Source: Chitinophaga agrisoli (GTDB lineage Bacteria > Bacteroidota > Bacteroidia > Chitinophagales > Chitinophagaceae). Taken from it: a DNA stretch of 64,000 bases. Location of the stretch: NCBI RefSeq assembly GCF_008386695.1, contig NZ_VUOC01000004.1, forward strand, positions 534,327 through 598,326, read 5' to 3'. Shown piece after piece: positions 16,504-25,633 of this stretch. The notes beneath the pieces were generated by a model. The model had not been told where the DNA came from, did no database searches, and worked only from the letters and a program-made list of their open reading frames with translations. The translations under genes and the position numbers were made by a program. How positions within the stretch are numbered: position 1 is the first letter of the stretch; each line of letters starts with the position of its first letter.

Positions 16504-17700
16504 CTAATTGGAACTATTCCGTAAATCTGTAATGCGGTCTTGTAGTTCTTTCATCCCATCCTTACCCGGCGGCAACCCGTCCAACATCACAAACAATATT
16601 GTTTCAAAGTTGACTCCCGGCCGGGTACGTAAGATCTCTTCTATTTCTATGATAGCATAATGAAGCGCACGTAAGCGCCAGTTCAACATCATCATACGGT
16701 TGCTATCAACAGGCAAACTGTTATAGATAAATGCTTTGACGCGCTCGATGGGTAAACCTACCGGCGCATGGGCAATAATTTCAGCAATGGCAATATCAAT
16801 CTCCGCCACCGGACAGGCGTCTGTTTTATCCTGCTCAATAAGACCTGCATCCACGGTAAGGGTTGCACGATCGATCCCGATCAGGATAAGGCGGCATGTT
16901 TGCGGGAATACGCCATTTGGCACTTCGGCGCTGAGGGCCAGCAGAAAATCCCTGGCGTCCTGTCTTACTTTTTCATGCTGAAAATTATCCAATACGAACC
17001 AGCTCTGCCACCTGGTTTGGGCGGCTTCGCTCAGTACCCACAAGGCCAGCCGTTGCGCGTATAATTTGACATTGGTATTTTTTTCCGGCGCTGTTGATAA
17101 TGGCCGGCCCATGAGAGACACCAGTTTTTTTGCCACTTCTTCCGCGCCCAGATCGGCTGCCAGGTCCGGATCAAATTCAACGATATAGGGTATGATACTT
17201 AATTGCGCACCGGGTTGCGGCGTATTTGTAAAATGGGAAATATATTTTACTGAATATGATTTTCCGCTTCTATACTCCCCATTCACCACCAGGATAGGCC
17301 TTGTGTTGGTAGCTGCCGTACTGAATTTTTTTAAATGTGTGCGCAGCGACCTGCGGTTTACGAATGGCGCGCCATCCATGAGAATAGTGCTATCCAGCGG
17401 ATTAGCCAGCGGCGGCGGCGGTATACTGATCCGTTGCAGGATGGCCGCCACGTTAGGATCCACATCCCGGTAAGGCGAAAGTAATATGGATAACCAGGTA
17501 GGATTACTTCTCCATCCATCATTCATACAAAGATGGACTGCCTGTACTATCAGCACCCCCGGCGCGCCTTCTCCCAACAGCCCTGGAAAGGCGGTGCCTA
17601 CGAAGCCTGCCGTCAGGGCGCTCCGGGGCTGCCCTGAGGGCCCGATGAACCTGACCAGCAGGTCGATCACATACTGTTTTTCTGTTTCGTCTTTAAACAT
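16504..17700 (-). CDS. P-loop NTPase with N-terminal effector-associated-like domain
   Basis: A 398-residue protein. Residues 1-90 are a compact helical domain (KQYVIDLLVRFIGPSGQPRS ... VHLCMNDGW ... WLSILLSPY) resembling effector-associated adaptor domains. A proline-rich linker (ISIPPPPLANP) follows. The ATPase core has Walker A NGEYRSGKSYS near residue 140 and Walker B WFVLDNFQH near 235, with CRLILIGID as a sensor-1-like strand. No C-terminal repeat array is present, so this is the smaller of two adjacent NTPases. It is 8 bases downstream of the phospholipase-D-like gene. A role in assembling the protease/effector complex is inferred from context. Confidence 0.75.
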   Translation of the reverse strand: MFKDETEKQYVIDLLVRFIGPSGQPRSALTAGFVGTAFPGLLGEGAPGVLIVQAVHLCMNDGWRSNPTWLSILLSPYRDVDPNVAAILQRISIPPPPLANPLDSTILMDGAPFVNRRSLRTHLKKFSTAATNTRPILVVNGEYRSGKSYSVKYISHFTNTPQPGAQLSIIPYIVEFDPDLAADLGAEEVAKKLVSLMGRPLSTAPEKNTNVKLYAQRLALWVLSEAAQTRWQSWFVLDNFQHEKVRQDARDFLLALSAEVPNGVFPQTCRLILIGIDRATLTVDAGLIEQDKTDACPVAEIDIAIAEIIAHAPVGLPIERVKAFIYNSLPVDSNRMMMLNWRLRALHYAIIEIEEILRTRPGVNFETILFVMLDGLPPGKDGMKELQDRITDLRNSSN

Positions 17701-17708
17701 AGGTCAGT

Positions 17709-19289
17709 TTATTCAGTGTACCATGATTGCCAGGGAACGCGTACCATACCTAGCGGCGTGGGGCCGGTTTCCGGCGCCAGCACCGGCTGTATTTCCTGTG
17801 CGCGGGCGATGGGCCTGGAGAGATTATCCCAATCAAATAAAAACACTTCCGTATAGTATTTGGTAATAGGCCTTGAGTAGAAGACCAGGCTGGTATCACG
17901 GTTATACTGCGTACCATCGGAAGACCAGTTATTACTACCTACCACGGCTATCTTCCCATCTACCAGCACGCCTTTATTGTGCATTTTGTTCTTTTGCATA
18001 CGGAACATACTGCGTTTCCAGTGGCGGGTGGCAATGAGCAGGTCTGCGCTTTCGGCTTTCTGGTTATTGCTGACCAGTATGCGCACATCCAGCCCATCCT
18101 TCATTTTTTGTGTGATGGCGCTGATAATATCGTTGAAGATGGCGGCAGAAGGTTGATTGATATAAGAGAACTGCAGGTAAAGGGATTGTTCCGCGCCCTG
18201 GATCAGCTGCAGGATGGTGGCCGCGTAATTATCAGGGCTCATCAGCGGCATTACTTTTACCGGCTTACCGGTAGCGGCAAATGTTTTGGGCAGGAAGGGA
18301 TGGGGTTGTATCACATCCGCTTCTGCTTCCAGCATGGATTCCGGGATCAGGAGGTCCGGCATAAGCGGCGCCGCCTCCGGTAGTGCACCCTCGCGTGCCT
18401 TTTCCATATCATACAGGATGAACTTTTCGTACATCTGCGCCAGGGGCTCGTCTTCGATGATCACATGCCACTCGCGGTTGCCGTTCTTGTAGGTAAAGTT
18501 TTCCGTTCCGGGTTTTAACACCGGCTGGCTGTTGGGGCTCCAGTTGCCGCTGGACAACCAGAACGCGCTGGAATCACGCACGGCCACTTTGGTATGATAA
18601 GAATTATTAAAGATCCTGTTGGGCCCTCTTACCAGCGCCGGCACCAGCTGCAGGCGATCCCCCCAATGCTCCCGCAGCGTTTCTTCGATCGTAAGATCGT
18701 TCTTATCCACCTGGAGGATCATATTCAGCGTTGCATCTGTTTCGCTGCCCAATGCGGTAACGGCGTCTATGATATGTTGCGCATAAAACTCGTACATGGC
18801 CACCGTGAGGCTGGTGGTGGTACCATCCAGGAAAGACTTTAAGGTAGTCCACCCGGAGTCTGGACCTATATGACAGGTGATATTGGATACAGACATTTCT
18901 TCGAGGGCTACCCTATCTGCCGGCGGTGGCTCATAGTTAATAGCCGGCGGGCCAGCTTCCGCCACCGCATTTTCCCAGGCGCTCAGGGGCAGTATGCCCT
19001 GCAGCTGTTCCTGTGCGGAAGCAGTACGTAACTCTATAGCGATACCGTTCAACTGAGCCGGTAAACCTGTGGGTGAGGCGCCTGGTTGTGTGACCACGAG
19101 GATCACCGGGTCTGGCGTATCTGTGCGCTCTTTATTGCTAAAACCGGGGCGTACGCCCAATACGCCATCTACCTGCAGCTGATCGCCCAGATCCCTTATG
19201 GCGTCAATGACCTTTTCTATTGATGGCGGCGAAGGCTGGGGCGATACCTCGCCATTTTCGATCCGGATAATGCCCTGGTAGTTGCCCAT
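17709..19289 (-). CDS. Phospholipase D superfamily protein with two HKD motifs
   Basis: A 526-residue protein with a ~110-residue N-terminal domain of unknown type followed by two PLD catalytic halves. The first HKD is YHTKVAVRDSSAFWLSSGNW (His232, Lys234, Asp239). The second is MHNKGVLVDGKIAVVGSNNW (His437, Lys439, Asp444). Both are intact, so a functional two-HKD active site acting on a phosphodiester (phospholipid or nucleic acid) is predicted. There is no signal peptide. The N-terminal ~100 residues (SIEKVIDAIRDLG ... VLGVRPGFSNK) may be an adaptor. The gene is fourth from the end in the minus-strand operon, 37 bases after the V8-like protease gene and 8 before the NTPase, so it is a likely alternative effector in the same system. 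Confidence 0.85.
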   Translation of the reverse strand: MGNYQGIIRIENGEVSPQPSPPSIEKVIDAIRDLGDQLQVDGVLGVRPGFSNKERTDTPDPVILVVTQPGASPTGLPAQLNGIAIELRTASAQEQLQGILPLSAWENAVAEAGPPAINYEPPPADRVALEEMSVSNITCHIGPDSGWTTLKSFLDGTTTSLTVAMYEFYAQHIIDAVTALGSETDATLNMILQVDKNDLTIEETLREHWGDRLQLVPALVRGPNRIFNNSYHTKVAVRDSSAFWLSSGNWSPNSQPVLKPGTENFTYKNGNREWHVIIEDEPLAQMYEKFILYDMEKAREGALPEAAPLMPDLLIPESMLEAEADVIQPHPFLPKTFAATGKPVKVMPLMSPDNYAATILQLIQGAEQSLYLQFSYINQPSAAIFNDIISAITQKMKDGLDVRILVSNNQKAESADLLIATRHWKRSMFRMQKNKMHNKGVLVDGKIAVVGSNNWSSDGTQYNRDTSLVFYSRPITKYYTEVFLFDWDNLSRPIARAQEIQPVLAPETGPTPLGMVRVPWQSWYTE

Positions 19290-19326
19290 ACATGCTATTT
19301 TAAAAATGAGTGATCAGTACATTTCA

Positions 19327-20265
19327 TCAATCCCTTTTCCAGGATTCCAGGTTATTGTATACCTGGTCTGTTATACGGGTGCCTGAGTTAGCGGTGAGCC
19401 CGCCGTAGGCATGGATGGCCACGGCAATCCGTTTTCTATCCTTGATCCGGTACACGACGGTGCCGCTTTGTCCGCCATAGGTATCTGCCGCGTAATACAC
19501 TTTATCCGCCTTCACGGTGCCGACATTCCTTTTATCGTACCAGATGGTGCCGGAAGATTTATCTGATGGATAACCGGCCACATTGACCATTAATTTATTC
19601 AGCTCATCATCCGGGTAAACGCCATACCCAAATGTGCCCAGCTCCTGCGGGAAGGCGGCCGGCAGGATAATAGCGCCATAGTCGTAGTTTTCCAGGCCTT
19701 TATCGCCCCAGCCCTGCACGGTCCAGAACTCGCTGGCGGTGATGCCTCCAAACGGCAGCTCGTTCCCATTACGCCCCGGCATTACCTGGATCTTTTTTAC
19801 CCAGCCATCTCGCCCGGGTATGTCGCTGTGTTTGATATATACACAGTGGCCGGCTGTGATGAGCGTACGCGGGCTGATGAACCATGCGCTGCCTACCCAT
19901 TGGGAATTATCTGCCGCCGTTATCAATAAAGATGCGGATGCGCGCCAGGGATATTTCCGGTTGTCCTTTACCTGGATCCTTTCATCTGTTCCGATGATGG
20001 CTTCCCGTAACGGAACCGGCTGAAAAGAGGCCACGCCAATATCTGCGAGCCCGGTTGTATCCGGCGCTTTAAAATCGATCTGCACCATTCCCATTTCGCG
20101 GATGATCCGGGGCACCAGCTCCGTGCCTTCTGTTTCATCGATCTCCTGCTCTTCTCCCACTCCTGCGGAGCCAATGGTTTCCCTTAATGCATTTACGGTG
20201 GATTCTGTTGCGACAATATTAGTCATAGGGGTATGCAGGCTTACTACCTGTGGAGTATTAGGCAT
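19327..20265 (-). CDS. V8/trypsin-like serine protease
   Basis: A 312-residue protein. Residues 1-100 are polar and probably a linker or adaptor segment with no signal peptide. The protease domain covers about 105-310: ISPRTLITAGHCVY (catalytic His), ENYDYGAIILP (Asp), and ADTYGGQSGTVVY (Ser). The TAGHC and GGQSGT boxes resemble glutamyl-endopeptidase (V8-like) enzymes. It is the first clearly intact gene of the minus-strand operon that ends with the gasdermin-like gene. A second protease of the same superfamily lies four genes further on, giving two trypsin-like proteases plus one caspase within 13 kb. Confidence 0.85.
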   Translation of the reverse strand: MPNTPQVVSLHTPMTNIVATESTVNALRETIGSAGVGEEQEIDETEGTELVPRIIREMGMVQIDFKAPDTTGLADIGVASFQPVPLREAIIGTDERIQVKDNRKYPWRASASLLITAADNSQWVGSAWFISPRTLITAGHCVYIKHSDIPGRDGWVKKIQVMPGRNGNELPFGGITASEFWTVQGWGDKGLENYDYGAIILPAAFPQELGTFGYGVYPDDELNKLMVNVAGYPSDKSSGTIWYDKRNVGTVKADKVYYAADTYGGQSGTVVYRIKDRKRIAVAIHAYGGLTANSGTRITDQVYNNLESWKRD

Positions 20266-20292
20266 ATAGTTAGGATTTGTAAATGACTACAT

Positions 20293-20562
20293 TTAATTGA
20301 TTCCTACGAGCATTGAGATCAACCAGGCATTTGGGATATACGTTCCTTCTATCTGTCCGTTAAAGATTGAAATATTATCAGTCAGGGGCCCTACTGTACC
20401 AGATTGTAACTTAATTGAAAGCGTTCGATGTTTTGAGGTTAAAATTTTTTCGAGGTTACGGAAATAATATTAGCTATTTTTTTGAAACTGGACAAATTTT
20501 TCTTGCAGGCTGTTATCAGCTATCACTGCTGTTTCCCTCTCCCGGCTCTTCCGCCATGTCAT
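20293..20562 (-). pseudogene. Possible small gene with an internal nonsense codon, overlapping the end of the large effector gene
   Basis: On the minus strand a frame from ATG 20562 overlaps the last codons of the giant effector gene. It continues DNSLQEKFVQFQKNS to TAA at 20470-20472, and then stays open in the same frame for 58 more codons to TAA 20293-20295. The second part is strikingly protein-like (LEKILTSKHRTL, KLQSGTVGPL, IFNGQIEGTYIP). It would be a coupled ~75-88-residue product with a single TAA in place of a sense codon. Alternatives are chance, or an untranslated leader for the next gene. No homology could be tested. Confidence 0.35.
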
Positions 20563-23500
20563 AATTCTCATCCGGCGCCTCCGTTTCCCAGTTGTCATAT
20601 TGCTGCTGATATGCTTCCATGTCAAAATCCTCTTCCACGTCTTCTGCTGGATCCTTTTTGTTGTCCTGTTGTGTTAACGCATGTAAACGCTGCATCTCCA
20701 GCATCTCTGGCGTTATTTCCTTAGGCCCGCCGGAATTATCTATCTGCTTAAACCATATCACCACCTGGTTGGCCATCCGCATAGCATACCCCGGTTTCAC
20801 GGCGCCATAACCAAAATGAAGATTACCGGCGTTTATCAGATAGGCAATATTGCCTTTACCGATCAGCTCTATATCAAAACATGTGCGGTTTTCATTATCC
20901 GGATCTTTGGCGTTCTGGAGGGTACTGATCACGATCAGTGTAGCCTCAGCGCCCAGCAATGCGAGTATCTGCGGAATATCGCCTGTATCCAGCAGCTCAT
21001 CTGCCGCTACCTTCTTGTTTTCCCGGATGGTCTTTCCAATTTCAACGATCCTTTCAACGGATGTGGGCAATTTGAGCACGCGCACGATCGAAAAGATCAG
21101 GCAATTATGCAGTTCGCCATCTGCATTGTAGAGTTCCATGTATTCATCCAGGCCAACTTTTTCGCCAGAGAGCGAAAAACTTTGCTGTTGGCCGAATGTG
21201 AGCAGGCTTTCTTCCCTGGCTCTCCGGAGGGCATCCCAGCCACCGAAGCCGGGGAAATGACTGTCTTCATTATTTGACACGGGGACCGGCGGGGATGCTA
21301 ACAATTCGCCCAGCGCATCTTCCATTACCCATCCCATGCTAAGCAGCACTTTTATGACAACCTGCTGTTCATGCGAATCTTTTTCCGGCATATGCAGCAG
21401 CCGTAGTATCATATAGGTGTTGGGGGCCTGATTGGTCTCTTTCCAGGTATAGGTCAGCATCTCCATAAAGTCCGGCAGCTGTTTTACCTGCAGGCGGCCC
21501 AGCACTATCTGTAAAAACGGCATTACCTGTTCCGGCACGCCTATTCTTGCCAGGGCGGCTGCGGTGAAAAAGGCGATCTTAAGATCCTGCAAAGCCTCTG
21601 CCGCCAATGGCTGCAGCAGCTTTGCGGGGGCCACGCCATATTTGTGGATGAGCAGCTCCAGGATGTGCAGCGCCTGATCCGGGCCATTCATCGCTACACG
21701 CGCCAACGGCCCTTTCATAGCGGATAAAATCTGCGACTCGCGGGCGCGGAACAGCGGGTATACCTGCTCCTGCTCCTTAAAGAGGATATCCCAGATCTTA
21801 TCTCCCTGGTCTGCCAGCTGGATCAGCTGGTCCAGGAGATACTGCTCTTGTTCCGCGAGCTCCGGTTGCGGGGGCAGCGAGGGCTGTTTACCTGGTATTG
21901 GCTCCTTCTCTTTAGGCACCAGTGCAGGATCTGTACTTTCCGGCTCCACATCCTCCGGGCGGAAGACAACCAGCTGTTCCGCCTCCTCCATTTTCTTTTG
22001 TTTGATCAACGCCTGTTCCAGCGTTTGGATCTGGGCAATAAAGCCCTGGATACTGATCCATTGTACGGTAGGATCCTGGCTCTCGTCTTCCTGCATAGTG
22101 TCTGGGCCGGAAGTTTCCGGGCTTTTTTTCCGGAGGGCCGCCAGGCGTTCTTTGAGAAAAACCAGCGCCAGCGTGAGGCGTTGTTTTTTAAACCCTTCCA
22201 GACCGCCTATGTCTGTGCCCTTTTCTCCCAGCTCCTGCAGGTATACGGTCACATAATCATCATATCCCGGCGGATCTATCTTTGCGGTTGGATCAATAGC
22301 AGCTATCAAACCGGGCAGCTTTTTGAAATAAGCCATCAGCCGGTTCTTGCTACGTTTTTTATCAGACAGTTTAGGCAGTTTATCGTATTGCGCTTCTAAC
22401 AGCCGGATCTTATGCAGGTATACTTTGGCCGTCATCTCATCGCTATGTTCCTCTTCTGTTTTATCCGGTTGGTTTTGTTGCTGTATGGTCCTGAGCAGAT
22501 CCCGTATATACTGGAAAGCAAACATGTTGATATTTGCCTGTTTGGCGGTATCCTCCGCTTTTTCATCTTCTACAAATGCCTGGCTCAGTAAAGCCATTAC
22601 GGCCTCCTCGTCCTTAGGCGCGGTGGAGAAGATACCGCCTACGGGGAAGTGATCACTGAAATGCTGCCAGTATTTGGAGTGCCGCAGGTCTTCCGCATCT
22701 GTGGTAACCATTTTGCCGCCCGGCCGCATGATGCCCGCTTTGGTGGTTTGCCAGCCCTGGTCTATAAAGAAATCAGCGATCTGCAGCTTACTCCATTCTG
22801 TAAGCGGATCTTCTTTGGGGTTGGTACCTGATATGGACTGTGTGAGGTGCAGGTCCAGCGCTTCTACGCGGTGTTTGGTGGTGGTTTTGTTCACATTTCG
22901 CAGGATCTGTTTTTCTTTCCTGTATTCTGTGAGCATGATCAGCTTTTTATCCCTTTCTGCCTGCAGCAGGGTCTCTTTCGTGAACAGGGCGTCCAGCTCC
23001 TCTACGGAGCCCACCTCGTACTTCTTTAAAATGATGTTGATAGCGGCTTCCGCATCCGAGATCCAGCCATTCCTCAGCTCCATGAATTTCTGGCTTTTCA
23101 GGTCCCTGGCAGCTATTTCCTGCTTTGCGGTAGCGATGATGCCCAGCTGGGTCTCCACTTCCTGCAGGTCTTCCCAAAAAGTGACCATCCATTCCTTTTT
23201 CCGGGTGAGCTGGTCAAATTGCCTGTCGGTACCCTCTTTCACCTCGTTTACGGTCTCTTTATTCTCCGCTTCTTTTTTATCATCCCTTTTGCGTTTCCTG
23301 CTTTTTTCCGCCACCACGGCTTCCGCGGTGAGGTAATAATCGCCGCCAATGATCAATGGTATTCCCTTATCCTTTGCCTGTGCGGAGAGCGTAGCCAGGC
23401 CTTTTTTAATTTCGTTATAGATGTTGATGCGGTTAAACTCCGCTACGCCGGAATCTGTTTCCGGTGTAGTATGCACCACGCCTATCCATACTTTCTCTTT

Positions 23501-25450
23501 TTTATCCGAATCCTTCACCGGCCTTTCCAATTCATAGACCATTATGGGCCGGTAGCTGCCGGCGCTTTTGTCCCAATCCACATCTTCGTAAGGCGCTGGT
23601 TTTTTCTCCTGTTTCTCTTTCTCTTCGTCTTCCTGTTTATCCTGCTCCTCTGCTTCCTTTACCGATATTTTATTCCCTTTGGTATTTACATAGAATATGG
23701 CGGACACTGTAAAACCGGAGCCTTTGCGGATGAGGATGGGGTAATACTCTTTCTGCGGATTTTCTCCGCCGGACACCATCTGCGGGCCGGTATCCATATC
23801 ATAGGATGATCCGGACTGCTCGAGCAGGGAGGGATTATTGACCTCCTGTAATACCATGATATCCAGCCAGGAGTTGTTGGCGAACATCTGCTCTGCCTGT
23901 AAGGCAATATTGCGGGTGTGCAGGGCCCTGGCCAGCTCCTCTATCTCTGCGCGGTTGAGCAGTTTACGCAGCAGGCCTTTTTTCTCCTGGAGGGATTCCA
24001 GGCTAATCAGGCGCTCCTCCTCCGTTCTTGGGTCTGTGTCGTCTTTTGACGGCCCTTCCTGCACATAGGAAGACATATTTCTCAGGAAAGTAGCCGCTTT
24101 TATATCCGGCCCCCAGATCTTTGTGACCGATTTAAGCACGTTGATCAGGTTATCCAGGTATTCGCGGCCAAATGCCCGGAAATCCTTTACTTTTTGCGCC
24201 AGCGGCGCTTTTTTGAGGTTATCTTTCAGTGCCTCTTCATAGGCTTCGTTCCATTTGAAATTGATATACTCGCCCAATCCCGCAAACAACCCGCCGGAGC
24301 CGGCCAGCTGCTCTTTGGCCGCCAGCGCACCCCTTTCCAGCCGCTCCCTGGTGTCTTTACGGTTATGGACCCCTTTCCAGAGCTTATCATTCCCTTTGTA
24401 CTTTTCTATGGCGGCTATAAAGGCCTCTGCCTCTTTGCGGAATACATCCCAGTCTTCCATTACCTTCCGGAACTTTTGCAGGATCTGTTGCAGCCGCTCC
24501 TGGAAACCGCGCCGGGTAATGGCTTCTACGGGCTCGTCCTGATCGGTTTCGTCTGTGTTGCCTTTTGCTTTGCCTTTGGGTTTAGGGGCCGTTTCTTTTA
24601 CTGTTTCTTTATCGCTGAAGTGGGCTACGTTCCAGGTAACGATACCGATCTGGCTTTTCTGTGGTGTTTTTAATTCCTTTTCCGTTTCCATGGCCTGGGA
24701 GCCCAACGCCTGCTGGAGATCGATATTACCGGGGATGATGGGGCTTGATTCGCTGGTGAACTTTGTGTCAGTGAGTTTTTTCTTTTTCCTGACATGATCA
24801 TCCTGTTCTTCGCTGTTGTTCCCTTCTTTTGTTTCGCCCTGTGATCCGAGCTCCTTTTTTTCTTCGTCCGTCATGAAAGTGGACCAATTGTGGCCGTAGA
24901 CCTCTACCAACATTTCCTCTATCTGCAGGCGTTCCATTAACTGCTCCGGTCCCATAGCCTCGCTACGCGCGAAGAACAGCGCCGCTTCCATCTCCGGGTA
25001 ATTATCCCGGTTAAAATAGGGCAGGTCTTTGCCGGATTGCTGGTACAGGGCGTATAACTCCGTGGTATCTCCGTTAACGTCCTGGTCGTTGCCCATTGTT
25101 TCGCTGGCCCGTACTTTTATGCGCACCCGTTGTATGACGGGTTGGGTGGTTTTGGATTGGCGCTGTACTACGGTATGCCAGGGGGTGATGGGTGTGTGCT
25201 GGGGTGATGGGGTGTTGGTAATTGGCAGCCGAAAGGGTGTGGGGGCGGCGGGTATGTTGGTAGGCTGCCGTTGGATGATGTTGGCAAGCGGTGGTGGCGG
25301 CGGTGTGGCGCCGGATGGTTGCTGTGGTGTTTGTGATGCCGGTTGCAGCTGGACGGGCGCGGGTATGGCTATTCCGCCAGCAGCAGGTTGATGTGCTGAG
25401 GAGCGAATAGGTACAGGCGTAGCCGGCGTTTGCTGGTGTTGATCTGGCAT
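20516..25450 (-). CDS. Giant toxin-like effector: EEP-fold nuclease/phosphatase split by insertions, alpha-solenoid, Cys/His peptidase-like C-terminus
   Basis: Starting at ATG 25450 the protein has 1644 residues. Residues 1-120 are a Pro/Gln/Ala-rich tail with VVQRQ/IIQRQ motifs also present in the neighbouring DUF4157 proteins. Endonuclease/exonuclease/phosphatase motifs follow in order but widely spaced: IGIVTWNVAHF (~271), MVLQEVNNPS (~535), IIGGDYYLT (~703) and FSDHFPVGGIF (~933). The usual 250-300 residue fold is therefore stretched to about 670 by highly charged Lys/Glu-rich insertions. Residues ~1150-1400 look like HEAT-type helical repeats. The C-terminus has GELHNCLIFSIVRVL (Cys ~1447) and INAGNLHFGYGAV (His ~1543), which recalls papain/OTU-like folds. 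Divergent from the DUF4157 genes, with a 183-base intergene. Predicted to be a multi-domain toxin; export route unknown. Confidence 0.7.
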   Translation of the reverse strand: MPDQHQQTPATPVPIRSSAHQPAAGGIAIPAPVQLQPASQTPQQPSGATPPPPPLANIIQRQPTNIPAAPTPFRLPITNTPSPQHTPITPWHTVVQRQSKTTQPVIQRVRIKVRASETMGNDQDVNGDTTELYALYQQSGKDLPYFNRDNYPEMEAALFFARSEAMGPEQLMERLQIEEMLVEVYGHNWSTFMTDEEKKELGSQGETKEGNNSEEQDDHVRKKKKLTDTKFTSESSPIIPGNIDLQQALGSQAMETEKELKTPQKSQIGIVTWNVAHFSDKETVKETAPKPKGKAKGNTDETDQDEPVEAITRRGFQERLQQILQKFRKVMEDWDVFRKEAEAFIAAIEKYKGNDKLWKGVHNRKDTRERLERGALAAKEQLAGSGGLFAGLGEYINFKWNEAYEEALKDNLKKAPLAQKVKDFRAFGREYLDNLINVLKSVTKIWGPDIKAATFLRNMSSYVQEGPSKDDTDPRTEEERLISLESLQEKKGLLRKLLNRAEIEELARALHTRNIALQAEQMFANNSWLDIMVLQEVNNPSLLEQSGSSYDMDTGPQMVSGGENPQKEYYPILIRKGSGFTVSAIFYVNTKGNKISVKEAEEQDKQEDEEKEKQEKKPAPYEDVDWDKSAGSYRPIMVYELERPVKDSDKKEKVWIGVVHTTPETDSGVAEFNRINIYNEIKKGLATLSAQAKDKGIPLIIGGDYYLTAEAVVAEKSRKRKRDDKKEAENKETVNEVKEGTDRQFDQLTRKKEWMVTFWEDLQEVETQLGIIATAKQEIAARDLKSQKFMELRNGWISDAEAAINIILKKYEVGSVEELDALFTKETLLQAERDKKLIMLTEYRKEKQILRNVNKTTTKHRVEALDLHLTQSISGTNPKEDPLTEWSKLQIADFFIDQGWQTTKAGIMRPGGKMVTTDAEDLRHSKYWQHFSDHFPVGGIFSTAPKDEEAVMALLSQAFVEDEKAEDTAKQANINMFAFQYIRDLLRTIQQQNQPDKTEEEHSDEMTAKVYLHKIRLLEAQYDKLPKLSDKKRSKNRLMAYFKKLPGLIAAIDPTAKIDPPGYDDYVTVYLQELGEKGTDIGGLEGFKKQRLTLALVFLKERLAALRKKSPETSGPDTMQEDESQDPTVQWISIQGFIAQIQTLEQALIKQKKMEEAEQLVVFRPEDVEPESTDPALVPKEKEPIPGKQPSLPPQPELAEQEQYLLDQLIQLADQGDKIWDILFKEQEQVYPLFRARESQILSAMKGPLARVAMNGPDQALHILELLIHKYGVAPAKLLQPLAAEALQDLKIAFFTAAALARIGVPEQVMPFLQIVLGRLQVKQLPDFMEMLTYTWKETNQAPNTYMILRLLHMPEKDSHEQQVVIKVLLSMGWVMEDALGELLASPPVPVSNNEDSHFPGFGGWDALRRAREESLLTFGQQQSFSLSGEKVGLDEYMELYNADGELHNCLIFSIVRVLKLPTSVERIVEIGKTIRENKKVAADELLDTGDIPQILALLGAEATLIVISTLQNAKDPDNENRTCFDIELIGKGNIAYLINAGNLHFGYGAVKPGYAMRMANQVVIWFKQIDNSGGPKEITPEMLEMQRLHALTQQDNKKDPAEDVEEDFDMEAYQQQYDNWETEAPDENYDMAEEPGEGNSSDS

Positions 25451-25633
25451 GCGGTTGAGGGAACAGATTAGGGACAATCGTGTTATGGCGGAAAGCTACA
25501 AAATTTCATGGGTAAGGCATATTTTTCGCTAAAATTTTCAGCGGGCTGTGTTTTGGCTGGGTCTCCCTCCCCATTTTTTCCTTATCTTTATCTCAACACC
25601 CCATAACGTTAACGCACCCAAATGTGAACCGCA

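Noticed and set aside
22674-23336. Plus-strand frame opposite the giant effector
   Set aside because: Composition (Ser/Phe/Leu-rich) reflects reverse translation of Lys/Glu-rich coiled segments on the coding strand.
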